DNA from: Ophiura sarsii
Taxonomy: Eukaryota > Echinodermata > Ophiuroidea > Amphilepidida > Ophiuridae
Length of the DNA: 64,000 nucleotides
NCBI GenBank assembly: GCA_035610835.1
Contig: CM069455.1
Location: forward strand, 35,545,596 to 35,609,595
Direction of reading: 5' to 3'
A program made the position numbers and the translations under genes. Under the pieces are notes generated by a model. It searched no databases, was not told where the DNA came from, and saw only the letters and a list, made by a program, of their open reading frames with translations. Below are positions 28,801 to 37,605 of the stretch, one piece after another; the stretch's first letter is position 1; each line of letters opens with the position of its first letter.

Positions 28801-31800
28801 AAAAACTGTCAAGGTTTTATTGAACCACCCTGTATAGTTTGCTAAATTGCTAATAACTAAATGCATGCATGAAAATCATCAATTTGATGATGATCTTCTT
28901 GAACTATGATTTCGAACCCACCCGAACCACCACAAAACCCCCGGTTGGCACCTGCTATACTACTTTCATGCGTCGAGACGGTCCAATGCTTTATTGCTCA
29001 TTGTCTATTCCAGTAAAAGCATTTATGGAATCTGTGTTATTTACTTTTTAATATGTTAAACTTACCTATAGTTTGCTAATAATGACTTGGAAAAATGCAT
29101 GAAAAAACACCATCGATTTGACATAAGATAAACCGAATATTCGTACTCTTCTTGACATTGAGCGCAGCGTAATTTAGCAATATAATTCGGGGGTTCTGTC
29201 TTTGTATAACTGTCAATAAAATGTATAGAGATTAGCGATCCATTGGGGTATTACCTTTTTCATTTTTATGGCCATGTGTTTTGAACTTGGTGGCGTTGCA
29301 TTTTTGATGACGAATCATCCATCTCTCTCTATTAACTCAACAACTAAATGTGGTAGAGCTATGGTTGAGGTGTCATGTGAAAGCCTATTTATCTATAGCT
29401 ACATTGTGTTAATAAATCAGGTATTTCTATAAATGTTTGGCTGAGATATGATTATGTTGTGAAAGTCAGGGGTGGTGGCGGCGGCGCTGTGTGCAATATG
29501 GGGAATATAGAAAATGTTCCCAATTCTACGTTCAATTTACTATAACTCCTCATTCCTGTATGGTACAAACATGATTTTGCTCTCATTTTATAGATTATTT
29601 TATATTCTATAAGATTCTGTTTCAACAAATGTGACAACTATTGTGCAACAATTGTAATCATGAATCGATTGGGTTGTCCTTGGCTTTTTTCCTATTCGCT
29701 ACACAGTGAACTTGCCCTAATTCATCGGTTTTACATACATGACTATAACAAAAGAAATATTTAACCGATGATAGCAAAATTATACATTTTTGGAAACCTC
29801 TCAAAAATGCCGTTTAAATCAGGATAGGGTGCATACCAACAAAAAAAATACTTGTAAACTCTAATAATTATGAAATTTAAACGTTTGTGCTCATTTACTT
29901 CTCGATATAGTATATTTCAACACGTTTACCAGTAACAACTATTATGTTCTGATGGGTAATTGCATGAGGAACTTAAATATGCACAGTAAAATTATGATTG
30001 GGATAGGTATCAAATTATTATTGAGCTTAAATCAAAATATGAAGAAAAAAAATCGATATTTTTTGAACATTCTTAATCACAACATGTTACCATTAGGTCT
30101 TATCTAAATTCCAATAGCATATTTGGATTCCTTGTGAGATTACCGTTCAGAAAATACATACTTTATATGGGGTAGAACAAGCGATATGCTAATTCGAATC
30201 TCAGATGGTGTAAAATGTAAAAATCTGGACATGCAACGGTAAGGGTGGCGAGTTCAAAACACACGGCCTTATACAAACACTTGCTGGTCATTACACGCTT
30301 AACACTTTCCACGCGGCAGGATTTTTGCAGACGACATTCCATATTTTCGTGACAAAATGTTTCAAAAATGTCACAAATATTGAATTTCATTACCATATTT
30401 GGAATTACCATGCATGAGAAATGCATTGAAGTAAGTACAAACATGCCTAGTATTGGTTCAGTACTCCTTGAGAGTGAAAGTTAGGAAAGGTTTCTGAAAC
30501 ATCTGTTTTGGATATATGGTAAAACTAATAATAGCCGCGTGGAAAGTGTTAACCCCTGAACACTTATACCTGCCTACAGTGCCTATGATGAATGGCCAAT
30601 TGTTTACAACAAAAGTTATACTCATTTAGATAAAAAATAAATAAAAATACTGTTCTGAAAATAAGATTCACTTTAATCTTTATCAGGGATTACATAATTT
30701 ACATTTATGTCAACAATGTCTCTGATTGGTGCAACAAATGATGTATCAAACTTTCGGACCAATCGGCAGGTAGTTCTCAAGGGGTTATGTAGTTTTACAT
30801 GAAGGCACGTCATCAATAGACATGTGTACTGTTCTAAACTGCGCCAATAAAGTATCTAAACACTTACAAATGGTCAGATTTATCGGAACCTGAAATAGTA
30901 TGCAAAAAATTTTTTAAAAATAATTCGATTCACAGTTATCTTCTGCGCATTTTGACACCTCTTTTGTTGCGCTAGAATAGATGGGAGGCATAAATCAATA
31001 ATCAATCAATCATTAATTGTCATGGTTAATTAAACAGAACAAATTGGTGTCTGTTGTCTTGATTTTGTCTGTGTGTGTTGCTTGTGTGAGTTCCCTTCTG
31101 GAATTGGGGGTGAATAGGAGCTTTTGCAACTTTTGAATTATACCTTAAGCCACTCAAGTGCCCATAAATCTGCCAAACAACATCGTAGCGCAACAAAAGA
31201 GGTGTCAAAATGCGCAGACGATAACTGTGAATAGAATTAATCAATTATATTTTTGTATAATATTTCAGCAGGGGTGTGTCACTGAGCTTGCCGATCGGGT
31301 CCACTTTTAAATTGAACTTAGTCAGCATAGAATTGGGGGCGCTATACCGATCAGGCGTGATGATTGTAGCAGACGACGCAACGCTGGCCACGCGTCTCTC
31401 AGACGACCCAATTTGGCAACGGGAGTGCACCATTTTGAATTATTTTTAACAGTCATCGCCCGGTTAACGATAAAAATCCTTTTAATTATGATGTATTTGT
31501 CAAAATGATAGTTTAAAATTCGCGATTACGTGTTATTCACTACGAATTCAAAATTTAGGTTTCGCGTGGCCACCGTCGTCTGTTTAAATCTACAGCGCCC
31601 CCAAACCTATGCTGACTAACATGCCGTTTAACCTGCCGTTAAACCTGGTTAAACATTGTTAAACGCGTTAAACGCCGGTCACGGACGCATTCCGGACGAT
31701 TACTATAATTTATTCAAATATGCAAAAGGGTCCGTTTTCGCTACGTACGTTAGTATAGGACTTTCCTATCCCAAAGTTAATAGTATCCCTGATTTCAGGT

Positions 31801-33473
31801 TCCGAGAAATCTGACTATTTGTAAGTGTTTAGATACTTTACTGGCGCAGTTTATATATAAAAACATCACCAAAAGTAAGTCCCCTCTCAACACTCAACAA
31901 TTCGTCATAACATCGTAAGGTAAAACAGTTTACCAATCAAACTTAGCTGCTTAGTTAGCAATAATCCTATGACTGTTTCCTAGTTTCCTACGTGTTGTTT
32001 GAAAATGAAAGATGTCCATGACTTTATGACTGAATTAGCTCAAATGGAAGACAAAAACTGCCCTTCTCAAAAGTCACAACAGTTTATCAAATCTGCAGGT
32101 CAGTAACAACTCACTGTGCTGAGCTCTGAGCCAAGAAGGGGATTACATGGCTGAATGATCATGAATTGCGTGATTACACAATAGAGAGTAAACTGTTGTG
32201 ACTTTTGAGAAGGGCAGTTTTTGTCTTCCAATTAAGCTCATTCAGCCATGAAGTCATGGACATCTTACATTTTCAAACAACACTTAAGGAAACAGTCATA
32301 GGATTATTGCTACTAAGTTTTATTGGTAAAATGTTTTACCGTGGCAGGTATACCTGCCATGGTTTTACCTTACGATGTCATGACGAATTGTTGAGAGGGG
32401 GAATTACCTTTTGGTGATGTGTTTATATGGGGACATTTGAAGTGAATTTCCCCCGGAATTTTTGCTTATCATAAAAACCGCTCTCCAGAGCAATTTTACC
32501 TCACATTTTGGAACGTGTACGGTGGTGCCTATAGGGGAGATGCGGGAGAGTTGAGCCACCGGGAGAGTTGAACCACCCCCTATAACTCGAAAAGTAGTAA
32601 CTTACTAAAATTTATATTGGCATATATTGTTATATAGCATCAATACGACATTCTTAGTGTTAAACTCTACTGTCATGTGTGCTCAGTATCAAAGATACCT
32701 AAACGAAATCATTTTTTTCACTTTTGAGTGAAAAATAGAAAAATAAATGTTTTGTCTTTTTCCCCATAACAAGACTTAGAATATAATAGCCGTAATTTGT
32801 TTATTGAAGGGGGTATATATGCACCATTATTTCTAAAAGTTCTACACCAGACAGGATTGGGTTATTTACAAAATGGTCACCATGAGGAGAGTTGAGCCAT
32901 TGGTCATGGGGAGAGTTGAGCATAGGGAAAACATGTAGTAACATTTTGATTTTTGGACTAAAGGTGAAAAATGTATAATAAATGAGAGAAAATGTTATTT
33001 TGTGCCACGATAATAACAATTGAGCACCATATTTACTTAAGGATTAATAAATCAAAAGTTGAAAAAATATGATTTTGCTTTTTTCACCAGCCATTGACTT
33101 ATCATGCTGGCTCAACTCTCCAGTAATGGTGGCTCAACTCTCCCATACTGTAGGGAGAGTTGAGCCACTTTACCAATTTTTTTCAAACCTTTTGTATAAA
33201 TAAGCCTTAACTGCTATCCCAACTGTTATTGTTTCACAATGAAAACAACACTCTAAAGTTTATCTTACACTAATTTTTTACAGGTTTGTACTTTTCTTCC
33301 GCATATGGTGACACAAAATATAAAAAATGGCTCAACTCTCCCGCATCTCCCCTACCATACCAATTTAATTAAATTAAATTGACATTAATAATTCTGTTTC
33401 CTTGTATATTCTTACAGCGAGTACCTCTACACTTGACGCACAAGACACAAGCAAGGATCTCTACTGGTTTTGA
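3830..33473 (+). CDS. vestigial-like (VGLL2/3-type) transcription cofactor gene, partial, internal exons duplicated
   Basis: Vestigial-like proteins are nuclear co-activators that bind TEAD factors through a Tondu motif. Three exon types are visible here. The first carries MCQRNFPPSFWNS, which matches the MSQRSFPASFWNS stretch I recall from human VGLL2. The second has a His/Tyr/Pro-rich stretch with DPWAHYPFG and FNPRYGSLLIQP, matching the DPWHH and FDPRYGPLLMP blocks of VGLL2. The third is a short terminal exon ending KDLYWF-stop. Phases fit at every junction (2, then 1). The first two exons occur twice because the surrounding 11.6-12.8 kb block is duplicated; the last occurs once. The Tondu exon(s) should lie upstream and were not found, so the gene is incomplete at its 5' end. 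The family is fairly certain. The choice between VGLL2 and VGLL3 is not, and invertebrates may have one pro-orthologue. The listed span covers both copies. Confidence 0.85.
4339..4599 (+). mobile_element. TTAA-flanked MITE (family CACTTTCCACGCGGC)
   Basis: About 260 bp bounded by TTAA, with ends CACTTTCCAAGCGGCAGG and GCCGCGCGGAAGGTG. The TTAA target and CAC start suggest a piggyBac-derived element. The family recurs at least nine independent times in this window and is recognised by the internal tctgcagacgacattcc and tggttcagtaatccttgag. Confidence 0.88.
5849..6140 (+). mobile_element. tRNA-derived SINE, copy 1 only
   Basis: Flanked by the 7-bp duplication ATGACAT (5842-5848 and 6141-6147) and absent from copy 2, where the site is intact around 19650. 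The head has a tRNA-like A box (tagcggatagatcgcagg) and B box (ggttgtgagttcgagccc). The body (ccttagacaaggtacttagt) resembles the SINE at 54800. Confidence 0.85.
6227..6612 (+). CDS. VGLL exon B, copy 1
   Basis: The exon is 386 nt between the acceptor cctcctccacag and the donor ACAG|gtaaga. It encodes about 129 residues, starting SLTHGSHHTDSLFGSD and ending AIETG. It is rich in His, Ser, Tyr and Pro. DPWAHYPFG and NPRYGSLLIQPP align with conserved VGLL2 blocks. The first base completes AG|T (Ser) from exon A, and it ends in phase 1. The ATG seen inside the upstream intron is not a real start. Compared with copy 2 I count six substitutions, only one of them amino-acid changing (Ser to Asn after HHRTP). 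Confidence 0.85.
7412..7625. mobile_element. CACTCTAAAAAGTGTG MITE, copy 1
   Basis: 214 bp flanked by TA, with inverted ends CACTCTAAAAAGTGTGTTTA. The interior repeats the end motif (gtgtttagaa) several times. Shared by both blocks, so it predates their divergence. The design is like that of the element 2063-3721. Confidence 0.85.
7917..8170 (+). mobile_element. TTAA-flanked MITE, same family
   Basis: TTAA at both ends, starting CACTTTCCACGCGGCAGG and ending GCCGCGTGGAAAGTC. In block copy 1. Confidence 0.88.
8764..9005 (-). mobile_element. TTAA-flanked MITE, same family, reverse
   Basis: Reverse orientation with eroded ends; TTAA at both edges. Confidence 0.8.
9501..9892. other. segment replaced between the two blocks (copy 1 version)
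   Basis: Homology with copy 2 stops after caaagacaaa and resumes at ttcaatcattttatgc. The 392 bp here are unrelated to the 497 bp at 23040-23536. No gene or inverted repeat is seen in it. Confidence 0.85.
11236..11486 (-). mobile_element. TTAA-flanked MITE, same family, reverse
   Basis: Reverse orientation: CACTTTCCACGCGGCTATTA at the left and CCGCATGGAAAATG then TTAA at the right. Confidence 0.85.
11575..11674. other. assembly gap of 100 Ns
   Basis: Exactly 100 Ns, the usual placeholder for a scaffold join of unknown size. Copy 1 of the duplicated block ends at its left edge. Confidence 0.98.
11675..13053. other. sequence between gap and duplicated block copy 2, nothing recognised
   Basis: No exon, RNA gene or inverted-repeat element was recognised. 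If the two blocks are alleles, this stretch should correspond to sequence left of the window start. Confidence 0.6.
13775..13809 (+). repeat. poly-C tract (35 C), copy 2
   Basis: Length variant of the tract at 716-746. Confidence 0.9.
14392..14769 (+). pseudogene. N-terminal fragment of a Tc1-like transposase
   Basis: 125 codons covering the paired-like DNA-binding region: EGKGYRAISKQFQVQESTTQ, then IIRKNKTF, then RKPAVSPCLARKVLRKANNN and PQITINALLNN. Tc1 transposases are about 340 residues; the DDE catalytic part is absent because the sequence turns into the palindrome loop. It cannot be an active transposase. Confidence 0.85.
14829..15180 (-). pseudogene. inverted second copy of the Tc1 transposase fragment
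   Basis: Reverse complement of the region 14400-14735, with substitutions and small deletions that break the frame. The recognisable parts mirror the left arm (for example ggtgatatgtggattgttgt). Confidence 0.8.
16988..17087 (+). CDS. VGLL exon A, copy 2
   Basis: Identical 100-nt exon with the same acceptor (ttgaacag) and donor (gtaagt) as 3830-3929. It lies in the second duplicated block. Upstream, this block lacks the 1.66-kb inverted-repeat element that sits 109 bp before the exon in copy 1, so its preceding intron is shorter at this point. Confidence 0.85.
17460..17647. mobile_element. 188-bp foldback MITE, copy 2 only, TA target
   Basis: Inverted ends of about 34 bp (cttgtttggcc-type TTTGGCCATCTCGAGACAG and complement), flanked by TA. 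The empty site ggcTAattatc is at about 4296-4302 in copy 1. Confidence 0.88.
17691..18376 (+). mobile_element. TTAA-flanked MITE interrupted by a hAT MITE
   Basis: Homologue of 4339-4599 in block copy 2, with the hAT MITE 17841-18258 inserted in its interior. Confidence 0.88.
17841..18258. mobile_element. hAT-type MITE nested in another MITE, copy 2 only
   Basis: 418 bp with ends CAGTGGCGTAGCTCAGGGGG and CTAGCTACGCCACTG, and a perfect 8-bp target duplication CCTAGCAT (17833-17840, 18259-18266). The empty site has a single CCTAGCAT in copy 1. The 8-bp duplication and CAGTGGCG ends indicate the hAT superfamily. It has no coding capacity. It interrupts the TTAA-MITE 17691-18376. Confidence 0.92.
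19735..20120 (+). CDS. VGLL exon B, copy 2
   Basis: 386 nt with intact frame and the same splice sites as 6227-6612. It has a few synonymous changes and one Ser-to-Asn change. The open frame and preserved splice sites show no decay, which fits an allele or a very recent duplicate. It has the same phases as copy 1 (enters phase 2, leaves phase 1), so it could splice directly to the terminal exon at 33418. Confidence 0.85.
20912..21120. mobile_element. CACTCTAAAAAGTGTG MITE, copy 2
   Basis: Same element as 7412-7625 at the homologous position, 5 bp shorter. Confidence 0.85.
21413..21668 (+). mobile_element. TTAA-flanked MITE, same family
   Basis: Homologue of 7917-8170 in block copy 2. Confidence 0.88.
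22263..22528 (-). mobile_element. TTAA-flanked MITE, same family, reverse
   Basis: Homologue of 8764-9005 in block copy 2, with better preserved right end (gcgcggaaagtg then TTAA). Confidence 0.85.
23040..23536. other. segment replaced between the two blocks (copy 2 version)
   Basis: Counterpart of 9501-9892 with different sequence. It ends in a C run and an A run (23511-23531). No gene is recognised; the 73-codon frame in it has no homology I know. Confidence 0.85.
23749..24058. mobile_element. hAT-type MITE, copy 2 only
   Basis: 310 bp, starting CAGTGGCGGCGTCGC and ending GGCGCAGCCACTG, with an imperfect 8-bp duplication (aatggtca/aatggacg). Absent from copy 1 near 10100. Confidence 0.85.
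24623..24901. mobile_element. G/C-capped MITE with 8-bp target duplication, copy 2 only
   Basis: 279 bp beginning CCCGGAGGGGGG and ending CCCCCCCCGGG. The perfect duplication AACACATG is at 24615-24622 and 24902-24909. The empty site in copy 1 is at about 10625-10632. Confidence 0.88.
25516..25766 (-). mobile_element. TTAA-flanked MITE, same family, reverse
   Basis: Homologue of 11236-11486 in block copy 2. Confidence 0.85.
26383..26860 (+). repeat. tandem array, unit about 58 bp (ACCACCTCAAAAACCG)
   Basis: Eight or so units with the core ctcaaaaaccgtggtcggtt and tggcacctactatactactt. The three overlapping frames reading KNRGRFGTYYTTY are products of this repeat, not a protein. Confidence 0.9.
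26932..27704. mobile_element. inverted-repeat element AGAGCTCTATTCCAAAAGGA
   Basis: Ends gagctctattccaaaaggaa and ttccttttggaacatagctc, with a third copy of the motif inside (27471-27498). It also holds a cluster of ttccggaaa repeats (27078-27120). No coding frame. Confidence 0.72.
27943..28831. mobile_element. mariner-like foldback element, CAGGGTGGTTCAATAAAACC
   Basis: 889 bp flanked by TA. Arms of about 218 bp are almost perfect inverted repeats (27943-28160 and 28612-28831). Between them lies a diverged direct copy of the left arm (28160-28375). CAGGGTG ends with TA are typical of mariner-type MITEs. Confidence 0.9.
28840..30290. other. no gene recognised, end of higher-order repeat then unassigned AT-rich DNA
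   Basis: From 28840 to about 29130 this is the last unit of the 25972-29130 repeat. From 29130 to 30290 I see no exon, RNA or clear element. Confidence 0.6.
30299..30552 (+). mobile_element. TTAA-flanked MITE, same family
   Basis: Perfect ends: TTAA then CACTTTCCACGCGGCAGG, and GCCGCGTGGAAAGTG then TTAA. It is outside the duplicated blocks. Confidence 0.9.
30836..31853. mobile_element. inverted-repeat element AAACTGCGCCAATAAAGTAT with nested inverted repeats
   Basis: Ends of about 60 bp match in inverse at 30836-30895 and 31790-31853. Inside are further inverted pairs: 30925-30972 with 31190-31240 (ctgcgcattttgacacctct), 31318-31341 with 31591-31616 (agtcagcatag, gggggcgct), and 31380 with 31560 (gccacgcgtc). 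Confidence 0.82.
31852..32427. mobile_element. large palindrome, arms about 250 bp
   Basis: Left arm 31857-32093 and right arm 32190-32425 are inverted copies (for example cttctcaaaagtcacaacag and its complement). It abuts the previous element. Frames inside it are not genes. Confidence 0.85.
32534..33352. mobile_element. inverted-repeat element GGGGAGATGCGGGAGAGTTG
   Basis: 819 bp, flanked by TA, with identical inverted ends continuing to GAGCCA. The terminal motif GGGAGAGTTGAGCC recurs inside at about 32564, 32884, 32910, 33107, 33131 and 33150 in both orientations. It lies about 65 bp before the VGLL terminal exon. Confidence 0.9.
33418..33473 (+). CDS. VGLL terminal exon (single copy)
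   Basis: The acceptor is tattcttacag. With the single G carried over from exon B, the frame reads ASTSTLDAQDTSKDLYWF and then TGA at 33471-33473. The phase fit is exact, and the aromatic KDLYWF end resembles what I remember of VGLL tails; I could not check this. It lies 13 kb downstream of exon B copy 2, just after an inverted-repeat element. The sequence after the stop would be 3' UTR; I see no clear poly(A) signal nearby. Confidence 0.65.
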
Positions 33474-34820
33474 TATTTGAAGTATGTGACTAAACTAACT
33501 GATCACCCCACGGGTCGTGCAAGATGTCTCCCTCTATGAACGGATATCGGTGACAACCTACGGGTTGGGTAATATGTCTCCCTCTATATAAACGAGTATC
33601 GACATCGTGAAAACCCGACGGGTCGTGCAAAAAATGTTTTAGAAGATACCTGAACGAATATAGGCCGGTTAGCTTCGGTAACCATGGACTTACATCCATA
33701 GGTAAACCATTTGGCCGTGCAAGAAGATGTCTCTCTCTATTATGAATGAAAATAGGTATAGTGAACATTCACGGGTCGTGCATCAATTCAGATGCCGCAC
33801 AAGTAAGTGCGGTATAGCTAGCTGATGACGCCCACTCCCTCGGAAATGACACTTTTAAGTACCATTTAAACTCTGAAGGAATCCCACACATCCAAGTTTC
33901 ACAACCGAATGGAATTTCTGATTCGAGGACACGTTGCTCCTCAGTATTTCGTGCATCCATGTTAAGAGTTTTTAAAGGGGAAACATGCTGGTCATACAAC
34001 AAGATGCCTAGTCTCTCTCTCTCTAAACTACCCTATGGGTCATAGACGTCAAAAAATTTCGCACGGACACAAAATTTCACAGTCCAAAAACCACTGTAGT
34101 CAACAAATATTACCCAATCCTAAGGGTTATAAGCAGTTTTTCAACAAAAATGTTCATTTATTTTTAAAAAACAACACCAAAATGTCATTTTTAAATGGTT
34201 ACCCCACATATAAGCACTATATCCAAAGAGAGGGGCGGGGGCACAAAGGGGGGCGGGGGCACAATTTTTTTTCTTCAGGGGGGGCATCTGCCCCCCTGCC
34301 CCCCAGCCCCCCTGAGCTACGCCACTGGATGGATGGATTGAGCTAACGGATGCACGGTAAACCCACTGGAATTATCTACAGGAGAGGACCGAGGAAATCG
34401 TATAGGCCTACAGCTGAGTTTAGTATTGAGTGTAAATGAGCAACAGAGAAGGCTGAAACGTTTTCATGAAGTGTTTGTCCCAGGCCTAATATGTAGCCCT
34501 CGGGATACGCCGGGACAAATTTAGATTTGAAAAATGTTAATAACAATATCTATTACATTAGCGTTCAAACAATGTGAAATTGTTGTTTTTATTATGTTTT
34601 AATTTGTTGAACCATATTGAATGGTGTTGTGTAAATACTTGCTATTATACATTGTTATTGTTGTCGTTGTTGTTGTATTATATAGCTCGCTTTGTGACAA
34701 TAATTGCTTATATATTTATTTAATAGACTGTACTTTCTTGTGTCAACTGTCATAGAACATTTGTATTCTTTTGAAGCCTCATCCTACATTAGTGTATGAA
34801 ACTATTTCAGAAAAGCCAGG
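33474..34820. other. VGLL 3' flank / possible 3' UTR
   Basis: It contains weak repeats of acgggtcgtgcaagatgtct (33505-33790) and the hAT fragment 34058-34327. No other feature was found. Confidence 0.5.
34058..34327 (-). mobile_element. truncated relative of the hAT MITE at 17841
   Basis: In reverse orientation it repeats the body of 17841-18258 (ttcgcacggacacaaaattt, then a G/C-rich end) and ends GAGCTACGCCACTG at 34327. The other end is missing. Confidence 0.85.
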
Positions 34821-34829
34821 GAGCTGTTT

Positions 34830-36915
34830 GTAGTCAACAGAGTTGGATTGGAACGATATTGACTATGAAGAACCTACTAGAGAAGGGTTGAAACGTTTTT
34901 GAATTAATAAAGTTGACAGTCTGAAGGTAGTACAATGAGATTGAAGCTTTCTTGAAACAATATTGAAGTATGAAGAAGGTTACCAGAATGACGGTACCAG
35001 AATGGGGTTGAGTTAAAATCTGAAGGTACCATAGTGAGATTGAAACGTTATTGAAACAAAGTTGACAGTCTGAAGAAGTTACCAAAATGGTGATGAAACA
35101 TATTGAATCAACAACGTTTACAACCTGAAGACGCTACCAGAATGGGATCGAAACGTTAAATAAATCAGAGTGATCGAGGTTGAATTAAAACGTTATTGAA
35201 TCAATTGAAGTTTACAATCTCAAGAAGTTTCCACATGGAATTGAAACATTATTGAAACAATGAACAAGGTACCAGAGGGGTGTTGAAACATTATTAGATC
35301 AATTTGACATTCGGATAAGGTTATAATTCGTCCTATCTACAGTAGGACATCAGTGCGTACCTATTCCAGTGAAAGACATTTTTTGAGTCAATGACATGAT
35401 AACCACATACCCTATAATAAGCTTTGCTCACTGGTATACACTAAACATCACTTTTTATATTTCAGATAGGACGCAGTATAATTGCGTTGGGGTTAACACG
35501 TTATTCAATCATTAACGTTGAATCTGAAGAAGCTATTAGAGTGGTTTGAAACGTTATTGAATTTATTAGGTTTATAACCTGAAGAAGCTATAACAACAGT
35601 GGTATTGTAACATTTGAAACATTATTGAGTCAATAAAGTTTACAATCTAAATAAGCTACCAGAATGGAATTGAAACATTAAAACTATCGGAGCGAGGTTG
35701 AAACGTTATTGGGTCAATTAAAGTTTACAGTCTGAAGAAGTTTCCACAAGGAATTGAAACATTATTGAGACAATGAAGTTGAGTCTGAAGAAGTTACCAG
35801 AGTGGTGTTGAAACATTATTAAATCAATTTGACAGTTGGATAAGTTTATAATTTAATTAGCACGATTGACATGATAACCACATACCCTATCGTAAAGCTT
35901 CGCTCATTTGTATACACTGAACATCACTTTATATACTTCAGATAGGATGCAGTATCCTGTTGGGGTTGAAACTTTATATGATCATAAAACATTGAATCTG
36001 AAGAAGCTATCAGAGTTTGGTTGAATTGTTAATTGAACCAATAATGTTTACAACCAGAAGAAGCTACCACAGTCGAATTGAAGCGTTATTGAAACAATAA
36101 AGTTGCGTCTGATGAAGGTATCACAGTGGGGTTGAAACATTACTGAATAAATAAAGTTAACAGTTTTGAAGCAGTTAGCACAGTAGGGTTGAAACTATAT
36201 TGGATCAATGAAGTTAGAAGTCTGAAGTAGCTACCAGTGGGGTTGAAACGCTATTGAATCAATACAGTTTACAGTCTGAAGAAGCTATCACAATGGAGTT
36301 GAAACGTTATTGAATCAATACAGTTTACAATCTGAGGAAGCTACCACAGCGGAGTTGAAACATTATTGAACTGTTAAAGTTGATTTAAAGAAGCTTTCAG
36401 AGTGGGTTGAAATGTTATTGAATCAACTAAGTTGAGTCTGCAGAAGCTATCAGAGTGGAGTTGAAACGTTATTGAATCAATAAAGTTGACAGTCTGAAGA
36501 GGCCGTTTCAGAGTGGGTTGAAATATTATTGAATCGACTAAGTTGAGTCTGAAGAAGCTATCACAGTGGGGTTGAAACATTGAATCAATACAGTTTACAG
36601 TCTGTGTAGAAGCTACCACAGTGGAATTGAAACATTGATCTAATAAAGTTGAGTTTAAAGAAGCTTTCAGAGCGGGCTCAAATGTTATTGAATCAACTAA
36701 GTTGAGTCTGAAGAAGCTATCAGATTGGAGTTGAAACATGTATTGAATCAATAAAGTGTACAATCTGAAGAAGGTACCACAATGGAATTGAAACATTGAA
36801 ACAATAAAATTGAGTTTAAAAGAAGCTACCCCAGTATGGTTGAAACATTATTGAATAAATGACGTTAACAGTCGGCAGTTATCAGTGTAGGGTTCAAACT
36901 TTATTGAATCAATGT
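34830..36915 (+). repeat. degenerate minisatellite, unit about 60 bp
   Basis: Some 30 loosely conserved units with the core gttgaaacgttattgaatca and ataaagttgacagtctgaag and aagctaccagagtgg. Unit length varies. The long minus-strand frames (FRLNLVDSITFQP...) are produced by the repeat. A short non-repeat insertion is at about 35320-35480. Confidence 0.9.
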
Positions 36916-36925
36916 TCCATGTTAT

Positions 36926-37101
36926 GTACCAGTATCAGGCGATACTGGTACACATGCTACCAGTGTGATTTGTCCCAGTATCGAATGATAATGATATATA
37001 AAATTGTGTTCCAGTATCGCCCGATACTGGAACATTTGATATGTCCCAGTATCTTCCGATACTGGAACACTGACTTTGCACCAGTATCGAACGATACTAG
37101 T
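36926..37101. repeat. row of four short hairpins, CCAGTATCG/CGATACTGG
   Basis: Perfect or near-perfect inverted repeats at 36926-36951, 37009-37032, 37046-37065 and 37081-37101, each with 8-11 bp arms and a 2-4 base loop that differs (agg, ccc, ttc, aa). A fifth half-site is at 36974. It directly follows the minisatellite. Confidence 0.85.
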
Positions 37102-37605
37102 ACAGTCCAGAATCGGGACCTAAAGTACACTTTTTCTGACCTTTTTTGTGCCATATGCAAATGTACGCAACATACACTTTTTTCAAAGATTCATGGTCAA
37201 CTGACAGTTATAATCATTTTGAGACATTTTGAAAATGTCTTGTAAACAATTTATTTGTTTTTGTATCTCTATTAAGAAAACCACCCTGTTCTATGGGCAA
37301 ACGGACCTCTCATGTAGGGTCAGTTAGTCATCAGGGGTTGTTTTGGGATTTTGTGTGAGAATTTTAAACAATTTCAAAATGATTTTTTTTAAATTGTCAA
37401 ATATTTAGGCCGGGTGCCCAGAGGGTTTAATCAGCTGAAAAGGTACAAAAGGTTTGATGATCTGATTAGTTTAGTTGGGTACCAAGAAGCAAGAGTCAAT
37501 ATTTTACACTGTTGCCTGTTGCAGCCTATACGGGTGGCCGCTAAAGTAGGTCAAAGGTCATATAGGGGTCAAAATGTAAAAATGGTCTGATTATATTGAA
37601 ATGCA

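Larger units (their letters stand above)
25972..29130 (+). repeat. higher-order repeat, GCGTCAAGACGGTCCAGAGT unit
   Basis: A unit beginning gcgtcaagacggtccagagt, then ttattgctcactgtctattc, aaatgcatgaaaaaacatcg and ending in one or more CTCAAAACC / GGTTTGGCACCT modules occurs at about 25972, 26212, 26868, 27838 and 28968. Two later insertions (26932-27704 and 27943-28831) separate the units. Confidence 0.82.

Noticed and set aside
31026..31433. Two minus-strand frames between the inverted repeats
   Set aside because: No homology recognised, and they lie inside a non-autonomous inverted-repeat element.
36374..36796. 140-codon minus-strand open frame
   Set aside because: It is a translation of the degenerate minisatellite 34830-36915; the repeated FRLNLVDSITFQP words follow the DNA unit.
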